Below, piece after piece: positions 45,618-54,050 of a DNA stretch of 64,000 nt. Numbering within the stretch: position 1 is the first letter of the stretch; each line of letters begins with the position of its first letter. Source of the stretch: an uncultured Lachnospiraceae bacterium (GTDB lineage Bacteria; Bacillota; Clostridia; Lachnospirales; Lachnospiraceae); assembly GCA_910579865.1 (NCBI GenBank), contig CAJTXA010000001.1, forward strand, positions 1-64,000, in the 5' to 3' direction. A program made the position numbers and the translations under genes. A model generated the notes under the pieces. It saw only the letters and a list, made by a program, of their open reading frames with translations, searched no databases and was not told the DNA's origin.

Positions 45618-47303
45618 TTAAAATTTTGCAACTCGAAGCTTTCTTATCAGCTGTTCTAAAGCCATTGCTTGATTACTCATCTCTTGGCTAGTAGCTGCAC
45701 ACTCCTCTGAAGCAGCCGAATTTGTCTGTACCACATCATTAATATTTTCTACTCCATTATTAATCTGTGTAATAGAAGTTGCTTGTGCTTCTAATTCGGT
45801 AGCAATTTCATTGACTTCTTGTGTAATTGCCTGTGATCCTTTTACTACGCCTTCCAATAATTCAGCTGTTTCATCTGCTACTACCATTCCCTTCTCTACA
45901 GCATGAACGGAAGTTTCAATCAATAGAGTAGATTCTTTTGCTGCTTGTGAACTCTGCGCTGCCAATATAGATACTTGATCTGCTACTACAGCAAACCCTC
46001 TGCCTGCATCTCCGGCACGTGCTGCCTCAATCGAAGCATTTAATGCTAACAAATTTGTTTGAGAAGCAATATCATTAATCGTAGCAATAATCTTACTAAT
46101 CTCCTTTGAAGAACTGCTAATGGCAGTCATAGACTCTACCATTTCATGCATCTTTCCATTACTATTATTAATTTCTTTTCCTAAATCATCCACCCTTTTA
46201 CTAATCATTTTGGCATTTTCCGCATTCTGAGACACTCGCTCGGAAGCTTCTTGTAATGTAACTGATAGTGCCTCTGTAATCGTTGCCTGATCCGTAACAC
46301 CTCGTGCTAAATCTACGGAACTAGCAGAAACCTGTTCTGAACCATTTTTTACTTGATCGGCTACTCTTTGAATTTCTTTTACAATATCTGCCATACTTTT
46401 TTCAAAATCCATAAAAGAATTCAGAATCCCTACAAATTCTCCTTTCCAATCCACCTGTGGTTGTATATCAAAATTTCCATTTGAAAATTCTTTCATTGCT
46501 CGTGCAATATCATCGATATAGCTTGCCAAAATATCCATTGATTCCCTTAAGCTATCTGCCAATCCACCGATTTCATCTTCTGAATGATACTTAAGATGAC
46601 TATGTAAATGTCCTTCTGCTAATTCTTTCGCAGCTAGTTCTAATTCAGCAACTGGCTCTGTAATTGAGATAACAATTTGCTTTCCAATTCGCATACCCAT
46701 GATAGTAGCAATCAAAATAAATACAATAATCAATATTACCCCCCCAATTGCTGTAATCCAACTTTCCCGAATTGCACTTTTTCTTAATTCATCTGTAATT
46801 TGATCAATTTCCTCTGAAATATCTACAACCTTTTCCAAAGCAGGGGCACAGCTTCCTAGAATCTCTTGTATAGCAGTTGTTCTATCGCCTTTCTCTAGTG
46901 AACGCATAATACCATATCCAATTGTTCCCCAATTCCTCAAAGCATCTTCATATTTTTGATAAACTTGGTCAGAAATCAACCCTGTTTCTTTTATAATAGC
47001 AAGTTGTGTTCCTACTTCATTTAAGTGTTCATCTACCTTATCTTTATATTTTTCATAAGAAGATGTATCTTCATTTAAGGACATCTCACGAATATTTCTT
47101 GCTGCAGTATTAACACTAATTCGACATAACTTTACAGCAGTATCTGCTTTTTGCGCTCCATTAATATACTGATTTAAATTTCTATATAAAAATCCAAGTC
47201 CTAAAATACTCAAAATTCCAGATAAAATCATTAAACGAATCACTATCATATAAGTATAATTTAATTTCTTCTTAATTTTTGCGTTCTCTAATTTTTTTAA
47301 CAT
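45618..47303 (-). CDS. Methyl-accepting chemotaxis protein with four-helix-bundle sensor
   Basis: 561 residues. TM1 (about 18-42), a helical sensor domain of about 150 residues (4HB_MCP-like), TM2 (about 187-210, AIGGVILIIVFILIATIMGM), HAMP, a second HAMP-like helical stretch, and the conserved hairpin SQTNLLALNASIEAARAGDA, GRGFAVVADQVSILAAQSSQAA. Ends in EQLIRKLRVAKF without a CheR-binding pentapeptide. Ribosome site AGAGGAATCCAT. Confidence 0.94.
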   Translation of the reverse strand: MLKKLENAKIKKKLNYTYMIVIRLMILSGILSILGLGFLYRNLNQYINGAQKADTAVKLCRISVNTAARNIREMSLNEDTSSYEKYKDKVDEHLNEVGTQLAIIKETGLISDQVYQKYEDALRNWGTIGYGIMRSLEKGDRTTAIQEILGSCAPALEKVVDISEEIDQITDELRKSAIRESWITAIGGVILIIVFILIATIMGMRIGKQIVISITEPVAELELAAKELAEGHLHSHLKYHSEDEIGGLADSLRESMDILASYIDDIARAMKEFSNGNFDIQPQVDWKGEFVGILNSFMDFEKSMADIVKEIQRVADQVKNGSEQVSASSVDLARGVTDQATITEALSVTLQEASERVSQNAENAKMISKRVDDLGKEINNSNGKMHEMVESMTAISSSSKEISKIIATINDIASQTNLLALNASIEAARAGDAGRGFAVVADQVSILAAQSSQAAKESTLLIETSVHAVEKGMVVADETAELLEGVVKGSQAITQEVNEIATELEAQATSITQINNGVENINDVVQTNSAASEECAATSQEMSNQAMALEQLIRKLRVAKF

Positions 47304-47387
47304 ATGGATTCCTCTTTTCTTTTACCGATCTTCTATTGATTCTTTACTATGTGTAGTAAACCCTCTCCTCTTCTACTCTTTCATCCC

Positions 47388-47699
47388 CTAAGATACGATT
47401 CCTAACGCTTTAAACATTGCCCATACATAAGGTCCTCCAAAACAACATAAACTCTTTGGTCCAGTAATTTTATGCTCTTCATCCTCTTGTATTTTTTGAA
47501 ATGCTTGTTCAAATGTTGCTTTTGTAATCGATTTTTTCTTTCTATCAGTAAAAAATTCTCCTCCTTTAATTTGATAGGTAAATGGCAATTTTTTCACAGT
47601 ATAAAATGTTTCTCCTTGATAGCGAATTAAAATATCCCATAAATTCTCTTTTGTAATCATAACATCGGCTAATTGTCCGCTTTCTTCCATTTTTTTCAT
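47388..47699 (-). CDS. Small protein of unknown function
   Basis: 103 residues, no membrane segment. Recognisable blocks are ILIRYQGETFYTVKKLPFTY, KKSITKATFEQAFQKIQ and the end GPKSLCCFGGPYVWAMFKALGIVS. The order suggests a small alpha/beta fold; I recognise no named domain. A plausible ribosome site (GAAGGGAGATAAAAAGG) and normal codon use support it being real. Probably transcribed on its own. Confidence 0.65.
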   Translation of the reverse strand: MKKMEESGQLADVMITKENLWDILIRYQGETFYTVKKLPFTYQIKGGEFFTDRKKKSITKATFEQAFQKIQEDEEHKITGPKSLCCFGGPYVWAMFKALGIVS

Positions 47700-48601
47700 T
47701 CCTTTTTATCTCCCTTCTTGTAAAATAAACCTTTTTTCAGATTTTTCCTATTTTTTCTTCTTTTACTCAGTACGGAAAATTTTTGTTATTTTATGCAAAA
47801 TTCTATACAATTTCTCCTTTGCTAAAAATTGCATATTCTTTTGCTATAGCCGAATTGTTATTTATGATTTTGTAATTGGTGAATTTTGCTTATTTTTCTT
47901 ATCTTTCTATAACTCATCACTTCCTTTGTCTGTTTGGAAAATCCATTTGCTTCCTCTGTAAAATTTAGCAAATAAATTTATCCTTTTTAGCTTGTAAATC
48001 TCATTATAATATAACATATTCTGCTACATTCCACAAGAAAACTTTTTTATTATCAAACAATTTATATTACAGATCCATTAAACCAAAAACTTTTAACTTT
48101 TTTTTCTTATAATTCCTATTTTTTCTCTATTATTTAGTTTTTTTTTCTAATTTTTCCCAATTTTTTCCTTTTTCAAACATTTAAAAATCTTCTTTTTCAG
48201 GATATTATATTCCTCACTTTATAGTTGGTTTTTTACAGCTTTATTTATTCTATTCTTTAATAAAATTAAATTTTTTCTTTGTCACTTTCATTTTGTTCTT
48301 TCCTTTCTAATTATATTAGCAAAGTATCTCATAAAAAGAGAGAAAAAAGAAAACACACAATAAGACTTTAAAATGTGATACCTATAGTAAACAGATAGCA
48401 GATTAAATTTCAAGAAACAGATCATTTTACCTCAAAAAGAAGGAATTTCTATAAGATAAAAACAAAAACTGTAAGTTAAAGAACCAACATAATTATGATA
48501 CAATATCATCATTAAATTTTATCTATAAAGGTACAAAGAGTATTGGCTATAATTGACTACTACAAAAACATTCATTGTATACTTGCTTCGTAAAAAAATT
48601 A
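47700..48601. other. Long AT-rich non-coding region
   Basis: About 900 bp with very high T content, many T runs and no frame over 60 codons. It separates the chemoreceptor region from the collagen cluster. No riboswitch or RNA gene was recognised. Confidence 0.5.
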
Positions 48602-48634
48602 TCCCAGAGTTTCTGGATACTGAAACCTCTGGGA
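48602..48634 (-). terminator. Terminator of the first collagen-like gene
   Basis: TCCCAGAG ... CTCTGGGA stem with inner TTTC/GAAA pairing, followed on the minus strand by TAATTTTTTT. Confidence 0.82.
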
Positions 48635-48654
48635 ATTATTTTTATCTCATGTTA

Positions 48655-50040
48655 TTAATTAATACTTAAACCAGCACTTGCATATCCTATAACTGTATTA
48701 AGCAAAGACAATCCACTTGCCGTTGCTGAAAATACTAACATTAATCGAGTTTGAGTCGTTACTGGAATATTAAGTCCTGTCAGCAAACCATTCAATAGTG
48801 TACCAACAGATATTATGCCAGTAAGTGATGGTGTTAAGTTTATTAGTGTTCCAGCAATTGGCGAAAATACATTATTTGGTGTTACGGATTGGTAGAGCTG
48901 TGCTCTTATTATAACAGTAGAGCCCACTAAAGAAAGTGCTATTGTTGTACTAAAAAATGCACTAAATGAAGTAATGATACCATCACGTGGAACTTGAAAT
49001 GCAAAGTTAGAAAGTGTTCCACTCGCATTCGTAATATCAATTGTCGATCCCAAAAGTGTAAGACCTTGTGCACTATTTCCAAATCCAACAAAAGCAGGAA
49101 GTCCTGCAAGCCCTCCAGCAATCGTCGTTAAAGAAACTGGTAATCCCGATGCAAACGGAATAATAGCCCCTGTACCTGCAACTCCTGTTGCTCCCGTTGC
49201 TCCGTCTGCTCCCGTCGCCCCTGTTGCTCCCGTTGCTCCGTCTGCTCCTGTCGCCCCTGTTGCTCCCGTTGCTCCGTCTGCTCCTGTCGCCCCTGTTGCT
49301 CCTGTCGCTCCGTCTGCTCCTGTCGCTCCTGTTGCTCCCGTTGCTCCGTCTGCTCCTGTCGCCCCTGTTGCTCCGTCTGCTCCTGTTGCTCCTGTTGCTC
49401 CCGTTGCTCCGTCTGCTCCTGTCGCTCCTGTTGGACCAGTTGGTCCATCATCTCCTGGACATCCTTTTGGTCCCTGTATTCCAATCGGTCCAGTTACACC
49501 CTGAATACCCTGTGGTCCAGTTACACCTTGTGGTCCCATTGGTCCAGTTGAACCAGTTGGTCCAGTTACTCCTGGAATACCTCTAGGTCCCTGAATACCA
49601 ATATCTCCCTGTGGTCCTATTGGCCCTGTTGGTCCTATTGGTCCTGCAGGTCCTTGAGGACCAACATCTCCCTTTGGACCCTCACAACCTGGATCACCTT
49701 TTGGACCAATATCACCACGAACACCCTGAATCCCTTGAATACCCTGCGGACCAGCATATCCTCTTGGTCCTGTATAACCCCTTGGACCTGTGTTTCCAGT
49801 AGGTCCTACTGGTCCTGTATTTCCTCTTGGTCCTCTCGCTCCAGGAATACCAGGAATCCCCTGTGGCCCCATTGGTCCTGGATCACCTTTATCTCCCTTT
49901 GGACCTGGACAACCAGTATCTCCTTTGATTCCCTGTGGTCCGATTGGTCCTTGATCTCCCCTAGGACCCATAGGTCCTTGTTCACAGCAAGGAGGATGAC
50001 ATTGATTTTGATAGTTATTATATGGATTTTTATGATCCAT
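48655..50040 (-). CDS. Collagen-like exosporium glycoprotein (BclA/BclB type)
   Basis: 461 residues. Short Asn/Gln/Cys-rich N-terminus (MDHKNPYNNYQNQCHPPCCE), then about 275 residues of Gly-X-Y triplets: varied GPxGPx units first, then a uniform GATGATGATGAD array. The C-terminal domain of about 165 residues (IPFASGLPVSLTTIAGGLAG ... GYASAGLSIN) matches the BclB-type exosporium trimerisation domain. GXT triplets are the usual O-glycosylation targets, and a glycosyltransferase gene lies immediately upstream. The spore surface is the likely location. Start at ATG 50040 after AAAGGATGTGGTTTTTT. Confidence 0.87.
   Translation of the reverse strand: MDHKNPYNNYQNQCHPPCCEQGPMGPRGDQGPIGPQGIKGDTGCPGPKGDKGDPGPMGPQGIPGIPGARGPRGNTGPVGPTGNTGPRGYTGPRGYAGPQGIQGIQGVRGDIGPKGDPGCEGPKGDVGPQGPAGPIGPTGPIGPQGDIGIQGPRGIPGVTGPTGSTGPMGPQGVTGPQGIQGVTGPIGIQGPKGCPGDDGPTGPTGATGADGATGATGATGADGATGATGADGATGATGATGADGATGATGATGADGATGATGATGADGATGATGATGADGATGATGVAGTGAIIPFASGLPVSLTTIAGGLAGLPAFVGFGNSAQGLTLLGSTIDITNASGTLSNFAFQVPRDGIITSFSAFFSTTIALSLVGSTVIIRAQLYQSVTPNNVFSPIAGTLINLTPSLTGIISVGTLLNGLLTGLNIPVTTQTRLMLVFSATASGLSLLNTVIGYASAGLSIN
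49189..49435 (-). repeat. Coding minisatellite of 36-bp units in the collagen gene
   Basis: Six 36-bp units encoding GATGATGATGAD and one 27-bp unit lacking one GAT, differing only at synonymous third bases. In-frame unit loss or gain would change filament length between strains. Confidence 0.9.
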
Positions 50041-50175
50041 AAAAAACCACATCCTTTCTAATTATCTGAAAATATACTCAAAAAGTATATTTTCTACAAA
50101 TATTTTATGTCTATATAACATATTTGTTACAAATTTTTAGAAAATTAGAATATGTCGAAAATCTCTTTAAAAAAT

Positions 50176-51243
50176 CTAAAGACTGTCAAAATATTGTTTG
50201 TTATAAAGATATGCTTTGGAATAAGGTTTACATGCTCCTGCTCTCTCATTGTATTCTTTTGCTTTTTTCCGATTTCCTATTTTATCAAAACATACGCATA
50301 ACTGTAAAAGAGGAATATAGTCATAGCAATCTGGCAAAACAAATCCACCTAAATATTCATTTTTTGGTCTACTCAGTGCAGTCTCATACCAATAGACGGC
50401 AATATGATATTTCTCATGTTCTAAAAAATATTTTCCAATTTCACAACATAATTCAGCTCTTGGTAAATCAAAGCTCATGCTACGTAAAAGAGTATTTAAC
50501 GCAGATTCTTCTCGTCCTAAACAATAATAACAGTTGGCACAAATAGAACACGCCTCTATTTTATTTTCAATCCATCCTTTTTCTGAAAGCAAAAATTGTT
50601 CCAACACAGAAACAGCCTCTTCATATTGCTTATGGTAATATAACTCCCTCCCATAATAATATTGATGTCGTGGTTCTAGAACTTTTCCTTCTGTTATCAT
50701 CTTCTGGTATATTCTCAAATTTCGATCAGGATCTTTTGCATTTATTTTTTTGTGACAAATCGCAATATCAGAATGAACTATGTTTCCACTTGGAGGAATT
50801 ACTTCATGAACTTCACCCACCCAGCGATATTTAGAACAATTTCGGATCCATCTTTCTCTAAAATAAAAAAAGGAAGATTTACCAGCTTCATCAAAAGAAG
50901 TATTATATTTCATCATTACAATATCCACATCTAATGGTAATGTCTGCTTTAATTGTAAAAATTTATCCTTTTCCGTTTCTTCTAAAATATCATCTGCATC
51001 CATCCACATGCAATAATCCATAGATGCTTTGGAAAAAGAATAATTTCTGGCATCAGAAAAATCATCTTTCCAGAGATACGAATATATCTTTGATGTATAA
51101 TTAGACACTATTTCTACTGTCCGATCGACTGAACCAGTATCTACAACAATAATTTCGTCTACAAGTTCTGATATACTATCAAGACATCGTGCGATATGCA
51201 TTTCTTCATTTTTGACGATCATGCAAAGACTTATTGTTGGCAT
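50176..51243 (-). CDS. Family 2 glycosyltransferase with C-terminal TPR-like repeats
   Basis: 355 residues. GT-A domain at the N-terminus: ISLCMIVKNEEMHIARCLDS, VDTGSVDRT and the metal-binding DADD in CMWMDADDILEE. Helical repeats fill residues about 195-350 (RELYYHKQYEEAVSVLEQFL, CEIGKYFLEHEKYHIAVYWY). The architecture resembles SunS-like and spore-coat glycosyltransferases. Sitting between two collagen-like genes on the same strand, it probably attaches sugar to their Thr residues. Confidence 0.88.
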   Translation of the reverse strand: MPTISLCMIVKNEEMHIARCLDSISELVDEIIVVDTGSVDRTVEIVSNYTSKIYSYLWKDDFSDARNYSFSKASMDYCMWMDADDILEETEKDKFLQLKQTLPLDVDIVMMKYNTSFDEAGKSSFFYFRERWIRNCSKYRWVGEVHEVIPPSGNIVHSDIAICHKKINAKDPDRNLRIYQKMITEGKVLEPRHQYYYGRELYYHKQYEEAVSVLEQFLLSEKGWIENKIEACSICANCYYCLGREESALNTLLRSMSFDLPRAELCCEIGKYFLEHEKYHIAVYWYETALSRPKNEYLGGFVLPDCYDYIPLLQLCVCFDKIGNRKKAKEYNERAGACKPYSKAYLYNKQYFDSL

Positions 51244-51270
51244 ATTAATTCCTCCCTCTTCTTTGAATTA

Positions 51271-52212
51271 TTATCTGCTAAGCTTTTCTATACTTAAATT
51301 CATATTAATTTTGGAACAATCTTCTGAAGAATCCCATACAAAAAACAGCTTGGACGCACTAGGTATTTCAATAATAAAATATCTTGATATTACAAGTATT
51401 TCTTTCCTTTTTGCTGCCTCTGCGTATGCAGTATATACTGTATGCATACAATCATTAAATATTGGTGTAAGCTTTATAAAACCATGTGTTTTCATTACTG
51501 TAGATATATAATAACAGATAACATAACATCCAGAAGTCAGCCATACAGAATAGTCATCACAAAGAGATATATTTTGGGTTATATCTGGTATATCTATTTT
51601 AAGCGGAAGTCTTGTGTTTTCTGGTAAAATAAGCTCTTTTCCTAAGAATGATGCAAATATACTATTTTGTGGATAGCCAGGAGGCCCTTCTGGACCACGT
51701 GCACCTGGTTCTCCCCTTGGTCCTTGTGGTCCTGTTACCCCCTGCGGTCCTTGTGGCCCTGTAACTCCCTGAGGCCCAGGTTCTCCACGTTCGCCAGGAC
51801 AACCTGAAGGGCCCTGTTCTCCTCTTGGTCCTTGTGGTCCTATTTCTCCACACTCACCTTGACAACCTGGAGGGCCCTGTTCTCCTCTTGGTCCTTGTGG
51901 TCCTACTTCTCCAGGCTCACCTTGACAACCTGGAGAACCTGGATCTCCTTTTGGCCCTCGTGGTCCTATTTCTCCACGCTCACCTTGACAACCTGGGGGA
52001 CCTGGATCTCCTTTTGGTCCTTGTGGCCCAAGTTTACAACAACAAGAACTATATTTCCTCAATTCTGTAGTGTTTCTATACTGAGAAGGATTCGACACTA
52101 TTTTGTTTGCTTCAGATGCACAATTAGATGGTTGAGCTATGTTCTGATTATAGTTTCTATTGAAATTCCTTCTCATGCCAAACAGATTTGGCGAATTATT
52201 AAAATTATTCAA
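51271..52212 (-). CDS. Second collagen-like surface protein
   Basis: 313 residues. Asn/Arg-rich N-terminus (NNFNNSPNLFGMRRNFNRNY), a Cys cluster (YSSCCCKLG), about 115 residues of GPxGxx triplets with recurring GDPGxPGCQGExGExGPxG blocks, and a C-terminal jelly-roll-like domain (about 185-313) with PLKIDIPDITQNISLCDDYS, likely TNF/C1q or BclA-C type by position. The start is TTG (52212) with AATGAGGTGGTTTTAA; an internal ATG 12 codons on is possible. Confidence 0.82.
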   Translation of the reverse strand: MNNFNNSPNLFGMRRNFNRNYNQNIAQPSNCASEANKIVSNPSQYRNTTELRKYSSCCCKLGPQGPKGDPGPPGCQGERGEIGPRGPKGDPGSPGCQGEPGEVGPQGPRGEQGPPGCQGECGEIGPQGPRGEQGPSGCPGERGEPGPQGVTGPQGPQGVTGPQGPRGEPGARGPEGPPGYPQNSIFASFLGKELILPENTRLPLKIDIPDITQNISLCDDYSVWLTSGCYVICYYISTVMKTHGFIKLTPIFNDCMHTVYTAYAEAAKRKEILVISRYFIIEIPSASKLFFVWDSSEDCSKINMNLSIEKLSR

Positions 52213-52410
52213 TTAAAACCACCTCATTTATACTTGGTATTAAGTGATAATATATTTATCATACCCTTTATAACCATTCCAGAAAAGTGTATTATATTGG
52301 AATTTCTGGATGGTATAATATAGATTATATGCATAAAATATAATTTTGTTTTTGAGTATCATTAAGCCTCACCTTTTTATAAGATATCTATCATTTCACC
52401 CTCCAAAAAA
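52213..52410. other. Upstream region of the second collagen gene
   Basis: No gene. Holds the minus-strand leader of the collagen gene with AT-rich promoter-like sequence (TATGATAAATATA); I could not fit a sporulation sigma consensus confidently. Confidence 0.4.
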
Positions 52411-52411
52411 A

Positions 52412-52441
52412 GGAAGTATCATTATATCACATGATACTTCC
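52412..52441 (-). terminator. Terminator of the split protease gene
   Basis: GGAAGTATCA ... TGATACTTCC stem followed on the minus strand by TTTTTTT. It comes directly after the orphaned 3' end of the protease frame, showing that this is the natural end of that gene. Confidence 0.85.
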
Positions 52442-52450
52442 TCTAGTGCC

Positions 52451-52573
52451 TCATTCTGGCAAACTATCCTTCAAGCACAGCACACCCCAGCCTAACTGTG
52501 GATTAGGCCATACTTGATATCCAGAGAGATGACGTGCTCCACGAATTAGATATGCCTTTACTTTCTCCCCATA
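52451..52573 (-). pseudogene. Orphaned 3' end of the interrupted S8 subtilase gene
   Basis: Minus-strand codons YGEKVKAYLIRGARHLSGYQ, then VWPNPQLGWGVLCLKDSLPE and a stop form the C-terminus typical of clostridial S8 peptidases (…YGE-K-Y-L-RGA…P-N-GWG). There is no start codon. The frame joins without error to the protease 5' part at 61776 through the shared TATGG, giving a 612-codon gene. No lesion has accumulated. Confidence 0.9.
52569..52573. other. Left attachment-site core (attR side of the integrated element)
   Basis: CCATA on the plus strand (TATGG on the gene strand). Outside is protease sequence CTTTCTCC; inside is TGGTGCTGTTAAG, then GGACTAACAA and TATTTTTTAG. Confidence 0.85.
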
Positions 52574-52615
52574 TGGTGCTGTTAAGTAAGGACTAACAAT
52601 ATTTTTTAGAATAAA

Positions 52616-54034
52616 TTAAAACAAATTTTCTCCATTCGTTTCAATTACTTTTTTGTACCAATCAAAAGATTTTTTTCGTACACGCTTTTGTGTACCATTT
52701 CCCCTATCATCCTTATCCACATAGATAAAACCATATCGTTTTGACATTTCCCCTGTTGTTGCACTAATCAGATCCACACATCCCCAAGGTGTGTATCCAA
52801 TTAAATCTATTCCATCCTCTTCCACAGCAGCTATCATAGCCTTAATATGAGCTTTTAAATAATCAATTCGATAATCGTCCTCAATCGTTCCGTTTTCTTC
52901 TAGCTTATCTCTAGCTCCTAATCCATTTTCTACAATAAACAATGGCTTCTGATAACGGTCATAAAGAGCATTTAATGTAATACGAAATCCTAAAGGATCA
53001 ATAGGCCAGCCCCACTGGCTGCACTCCAAATAAGGGTTTTTAGCTGAGGCAAATACATTTCCCTTTGATGCCTCTCCCTGACCGTCAGTCCGAACACAGC
53101 GGCTGTTATAATAAGATAAAGAAATAAAATCCACTGTATATTCCTTCAAAATCTTTTCATCCTCCGCTTCTATTTCCAAATGAATCCCCTTTTGTTTTAG
53201 AAACTTCTTTGCATAAGTTGGATACTCCCCTCTAGCTTGAATATCAATAAAGAAATAATTTTCTCTGTCTTTCTTTACACTTTCCCACACATCTTCTGGA
53301 CGACAGCTATAAGGATACACACTTCCAGCAGCTAACATACAACCCACTTGAAATTTAGGGTTAATCTTATGAGCCAACTTTACGGCAGAAGCAGAAGCAA
53401 CTAGTTCATTATGAGCTGCCTGATACTTAACTGTAATTTCATCCTCCCCTTTTGCAAAACATATTCCTGCTCCCATAAAAGGCAAATGCATCAACATATT
53501 GATTTCATTAAAAGTAATCCAATATCGTACCTTATCTTTAAAATAACGAAAGACTATTTCACAATAATGAAGATAAAAATCAATCACTTTTCGATTTCGC
53601 CAAGAACCATATTTATCCACAAGATTTAACGGTATATCAAAATGGCAAATCGTTACTACTGGCTCTATGTTATATCGGAGTAATTCATCAATTAATGCCT
53701 CATAAAACATAAGCCCTTCTTTATTGGGTTCTGTTTCTTCGCCTGTTGGAAAAATCCTTGACCAAGAGAAAGAAAATCGATAACATTTAAATCCCATTTC
53801 TGCAAAAAGAGCAATATCTTCTTTATAATGTTTATAGAAATTAATGGCCTCTCTTCCAGGATAAATCGTATCTTTTGGAAGTTCTTTATAATCCATATGT
53901 CCTTCCATTATAGACATCCGATCTTTTCCATAAGGAATCACATCCACAAGAGCCATACCTCTGCCACCTTCTTGCCAACCACCTTCACACTGGTTGGCTG
54001 CTGTGGCACCACCCCATAAAAAATCCTTTCTCAT
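52616..54034 (-). CDS. GH1 6-phospho-beta-glucosidase
   Basis: 472 residues. N-terminus FLWGGATAANQCEGGW, acid/base Glu in TFNEIN (near residue 175), nucleophile Glu in IVENGLGARD (near 370), and the phosphate-binding C-terminal region ISATTGEMSKRYGFIYVD typical of phospho-specific members. It splits cellobiose-6-P, arbutin-6-P or similar into glucose-6-P and aglycone. Start at ATG 54034 with AGGAGGCAAAAG; a longer frame would overlap the PTS gene. It is the last gene of the cargo, with its stop 43 bp from the left core. Confidence 0.94.
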   Translation of the reverse strand: MRKDFLWGGATAANQCEGGWQEGGRGMALVDVIPYGKDRMSIMEGHMDYKELPKDTIYPGREAINFYKHYKEDIALFAEMGFKCYRFSFSWSRIFPTGEETEPNKEGLMFYEALIDELLRYNIEPVVTICHFDIPLNLVDKYGSWRNRKVIDFYLHYCEIVFRYFKDKVRYWITFNEINMLMHLPFMGAGICFAKGEDEITVKYQAAHNELVASASAVKLAHKINPKFQVGCMLAAGSVYPYSCRPEDVWESVKKDRENYFFIDIQARGEYPTYAKKFLKQKGIHLEIEAEDEKILKEYTVDFISLSYYNSRCVRTDGQGEASKGNVFASAKNPYLECSQWGWPIDPLGFRITLNALYDRYQKPLFIVENGLGARDKLEENGTIEDDYRIDYLKAHIKAMIAAVEEDGIDLIGYTPWGCVDLISATTGEMSKRYGFIYVDKDDRGNGTQKRVRKKSFDWYKKVIETNGENLF

Positions 54035-54050
54035 CTTTTGCCTCCTTTTC

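Noticed and set aside
49189..49435. Repeats of 36 bp, the length of many CRISPR repeats
   Set aside because: The units are contiguous without spacers, stay in frame and encode Gly-Ala-Thr triplets of a collagen protein.
49188..50061. Long plus-strand and alternative minus-strand open frames over the collagen genes
   Set aside because: They are Leu/Pro- or Gln/Arg-rich by-products of the repetitive triplet coding; they lack ribosome sites and have no natural composition.
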